A DNA stretch of 64,000 nucleotides from Truepera sp. (lineage in GTDB: Bacteria; Deinococcota; Deinococci; Deinococcales; Trueperaceae). The notes under the pieces were generated by a model. It was not told the origin of the DNA. It did not search any database and worked only from the letters and a program-made list of their open reading frames with translations. Positions 62,983-64,000 of the stretch are shown piece by piece. Numbering within the stretch: position 1 is the first letter of the stretch; each line of letters opens with the position of its first letter. A program made the translations under genes and the position numbers. The DNA is taken from contig JAVSMU010000001.1 in assembly GCA_032027045.1 (NCBI GenBank), positions 1,387,756 to 1,451,755 of the forward strand. Direction: 5' to 3'.

Positions 62983-64000
62983 ATGACCTCCAAGCCCCAG
63001 TCACCGGATAACTCGGCCGCAATGCGCTTCGTCATCGGCTTCGGCATGGTGAGCCTCTTCGCCGACTTCACCTACGAGGGGGGCCGGAGCATCGTCGGCC
63101 CTTACCTGGCGGTGTTGGGCGCGAGCCCGTTCCTCGTAGGCGCCATTGCAGGAGCGGGGGAGTTCCTCGGATACGCCCTGCGGTTGGCGTCGGGCAGCTT
63201 CGTGGACCGCAGAGGTCATGCCTGGCCCCTGATCTACCTCGGTTACGCGGTGAACCTGCTGGCGCTACCCGCGCTCGCGCTGGTGTCGGCCGTGGCGCCC
63301 GCCGCGGCGCTCGTGTTCGCCGAGAGGCTCGGCAAGGGCATCAGGAACCCCCCGCGTGACACACTGCTGGCCGACGTCGGCGGCGGCATCGGGCGCGGCA
63401 AGGCCTTCGGTATTCACGAGTTGCTCGACCAGATCGGTGCTACGATCGGTCCGCTCGCAGTCGCCGGCGCCGTCGCCTGGAGCGGCTACAGGCTCGGGTT
63501 CGGCGTCCTCCTGCTCCCCGCGCTGGTGGCCCTGGCCATCCTCGTCACCGTGCGCCGCCTCCAACCGCCGCGCGAGCCCACGGCAGCCACGGCGCCCACG
63601 GAACCCGCGGCGGTAGGGTTCTCGCCCACCTACTGGCGTTACCTGATCTTCGTGACCCTGGGCGTAACCGGGCTCGCACACTTCGTGCTGATCGCGTACC
63701 GCCTCGAGACCGCGCACGTCGTGGCGGCTGGCACCATCCCGCTGCTCTTCGCGCTCGCGATGGGCGTGGACGCCGTCGCCTCATACGTCGCCGGGCGCGA
63801 GTACGACCGCGTCGGCTTGCGTGTCCTCTACGGCCTGCCGCTACTGACGCTGCCTACGGCACCTCTGTTGTTCCTCGGTAACCGCGCTTGGCCAATAGTC
63901 CTTGGGATGGTTCTATGGGGCGCCGCCATGGGACTGCAGGAGAGCGTCATGCGCGCTGCCGTCGCCGAGCTCGTCCCCGCGGTCCGGCGCGGGACCGCCT
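62983..64000 (+). CDS. MFS transporter, 3' end outside window
   Basis: The frame from ATG 62983 is open to the window edge (339 codons). It starts with a short polar tail and SAAMRFVIGFGMVSLFADFTYEGGRS, then repeated hydrophobic helices. The MFS loop between helices 2 and 3 appears as SGSFVDRRGHAWPLI, and FAERLGKGIRNPPRDTLLADV is typical of a group of uncharacterised MFS permeases. A central cytoplasmic loop (RRLQPPREPTAATAPTEPA) separates the two six-helix halves. The substrate is unknown. Confidence 0.85.
   Translation, partial: MTSKPQSPDNSAAMRFVIGFGMVSLFADFTYEGGRSIVGPYLAVLGASPFLVGAIAGAGEFLGYALRLASGSFVDRRGHAWPLIYLGYAVNLLALPALALVSAVAPAAALVFAERLGKGIRNPPRDTLLADVGGGIGRGKAFGIHELLDQIGATIGPLAVAGAVAWSGYRLGFGVLLLPALVALAILVTVRRLQPPREPTAATAPTEPAAVGFSPTYWRYLIFVTLGVTGLAHFVLIAYRLETAHVVAAGTIPLLFALAMGVDAVASYVAGREYDRVGLRVLYGLPLLTLPTAPLLFLGNRAWPIVLGMVLWGAAMGLQESVMRAAVAELVPAVRRGTA

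Overview
The window is GC-rich bacterial DNA, by eye about 65-70% G+C. It most resembles the Deinococcota, probably a Trueperaceae-type lineage. Three points support this: a PriA that has lost its helicase motifs (known from Deinococcus), many genes whose start codon lies 5-7 nt after a TANNNT -10 box (leaderless transcription, known from Deinococcus and Thermus), and a compact mraZ-to-ftsZ cluster. The lineage call is inference; no 16S rRNA gene is present.

Layout. 1-8 kb holds housekeeping genes: priA (partial) divergent from purM, a two-component pair, luxS, a NYN-domain protein and a BMP-family substrate-binding protein with a good terminator. 8.08-8.54 kb is RNase P RNA with promoter, P1 stem and terminator. 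8.7-23.2 kb is the division and cell-wall cluster: MraZ boxes, then mraZ-rsmH-ftsL-pbp-murF-mraY-murD-ftsW-murG-murC-murB-ftsQ-ftsA-ftsZ. Most junctions are overlapping stop/start codons; murE and ddl are absent. 23.2-32.4 kb holds Nudix-ribF, rlmB, an S9 peptidase, rpsO, pnp and RNase J. 32.4-34.7 kb holds a Nudix hydrolase, a decayed ABC permease and a lipid kinase.

A tRNA-Pro(GGG) gene at 34.8 kb is the left end of an integrated island of about 25.5 kb. Its 3' part and its terminator hairpin reappear at 60.38-60.49 kb. The island carries a 5'-truncated tyrosine recombinase, an orphan ParB, a broken Mrr-like nuclease, and a tight three-gene defence-type operon on the minus strand: a DUF1998 DEAD-box helicase with a C-terminal Vsr/DUF559-like domain, an SNF2 helicase and an N6-adenine methyltransferase (DISARM-related, but lacking drmC and with a fused architecture). 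It also carries an arsenic cassette (arsR, ACR3 pump, arsC and accessory genes), a Cd/Zn-type P-ATPase with its ArsR/SmtB repressor, and an intact AbiEi/AbiEii system with a large palindromic operator.

Beyond the island, 60.6-62.7 kb is a graveyard of toxin-antitoxin genes: a VbhA-like antitoxin with a Fic gene interrupted by an amber codon, then a degraded second AbiEi/AbiEii pair. An MFS transporter runs off the right edge.

Together, the core genes make the septal and peptidoglycan machinery and RNA-processing enzymes. The island adds phage defence and metal resistance, with several broken genes that suggest it is old or immobilised.
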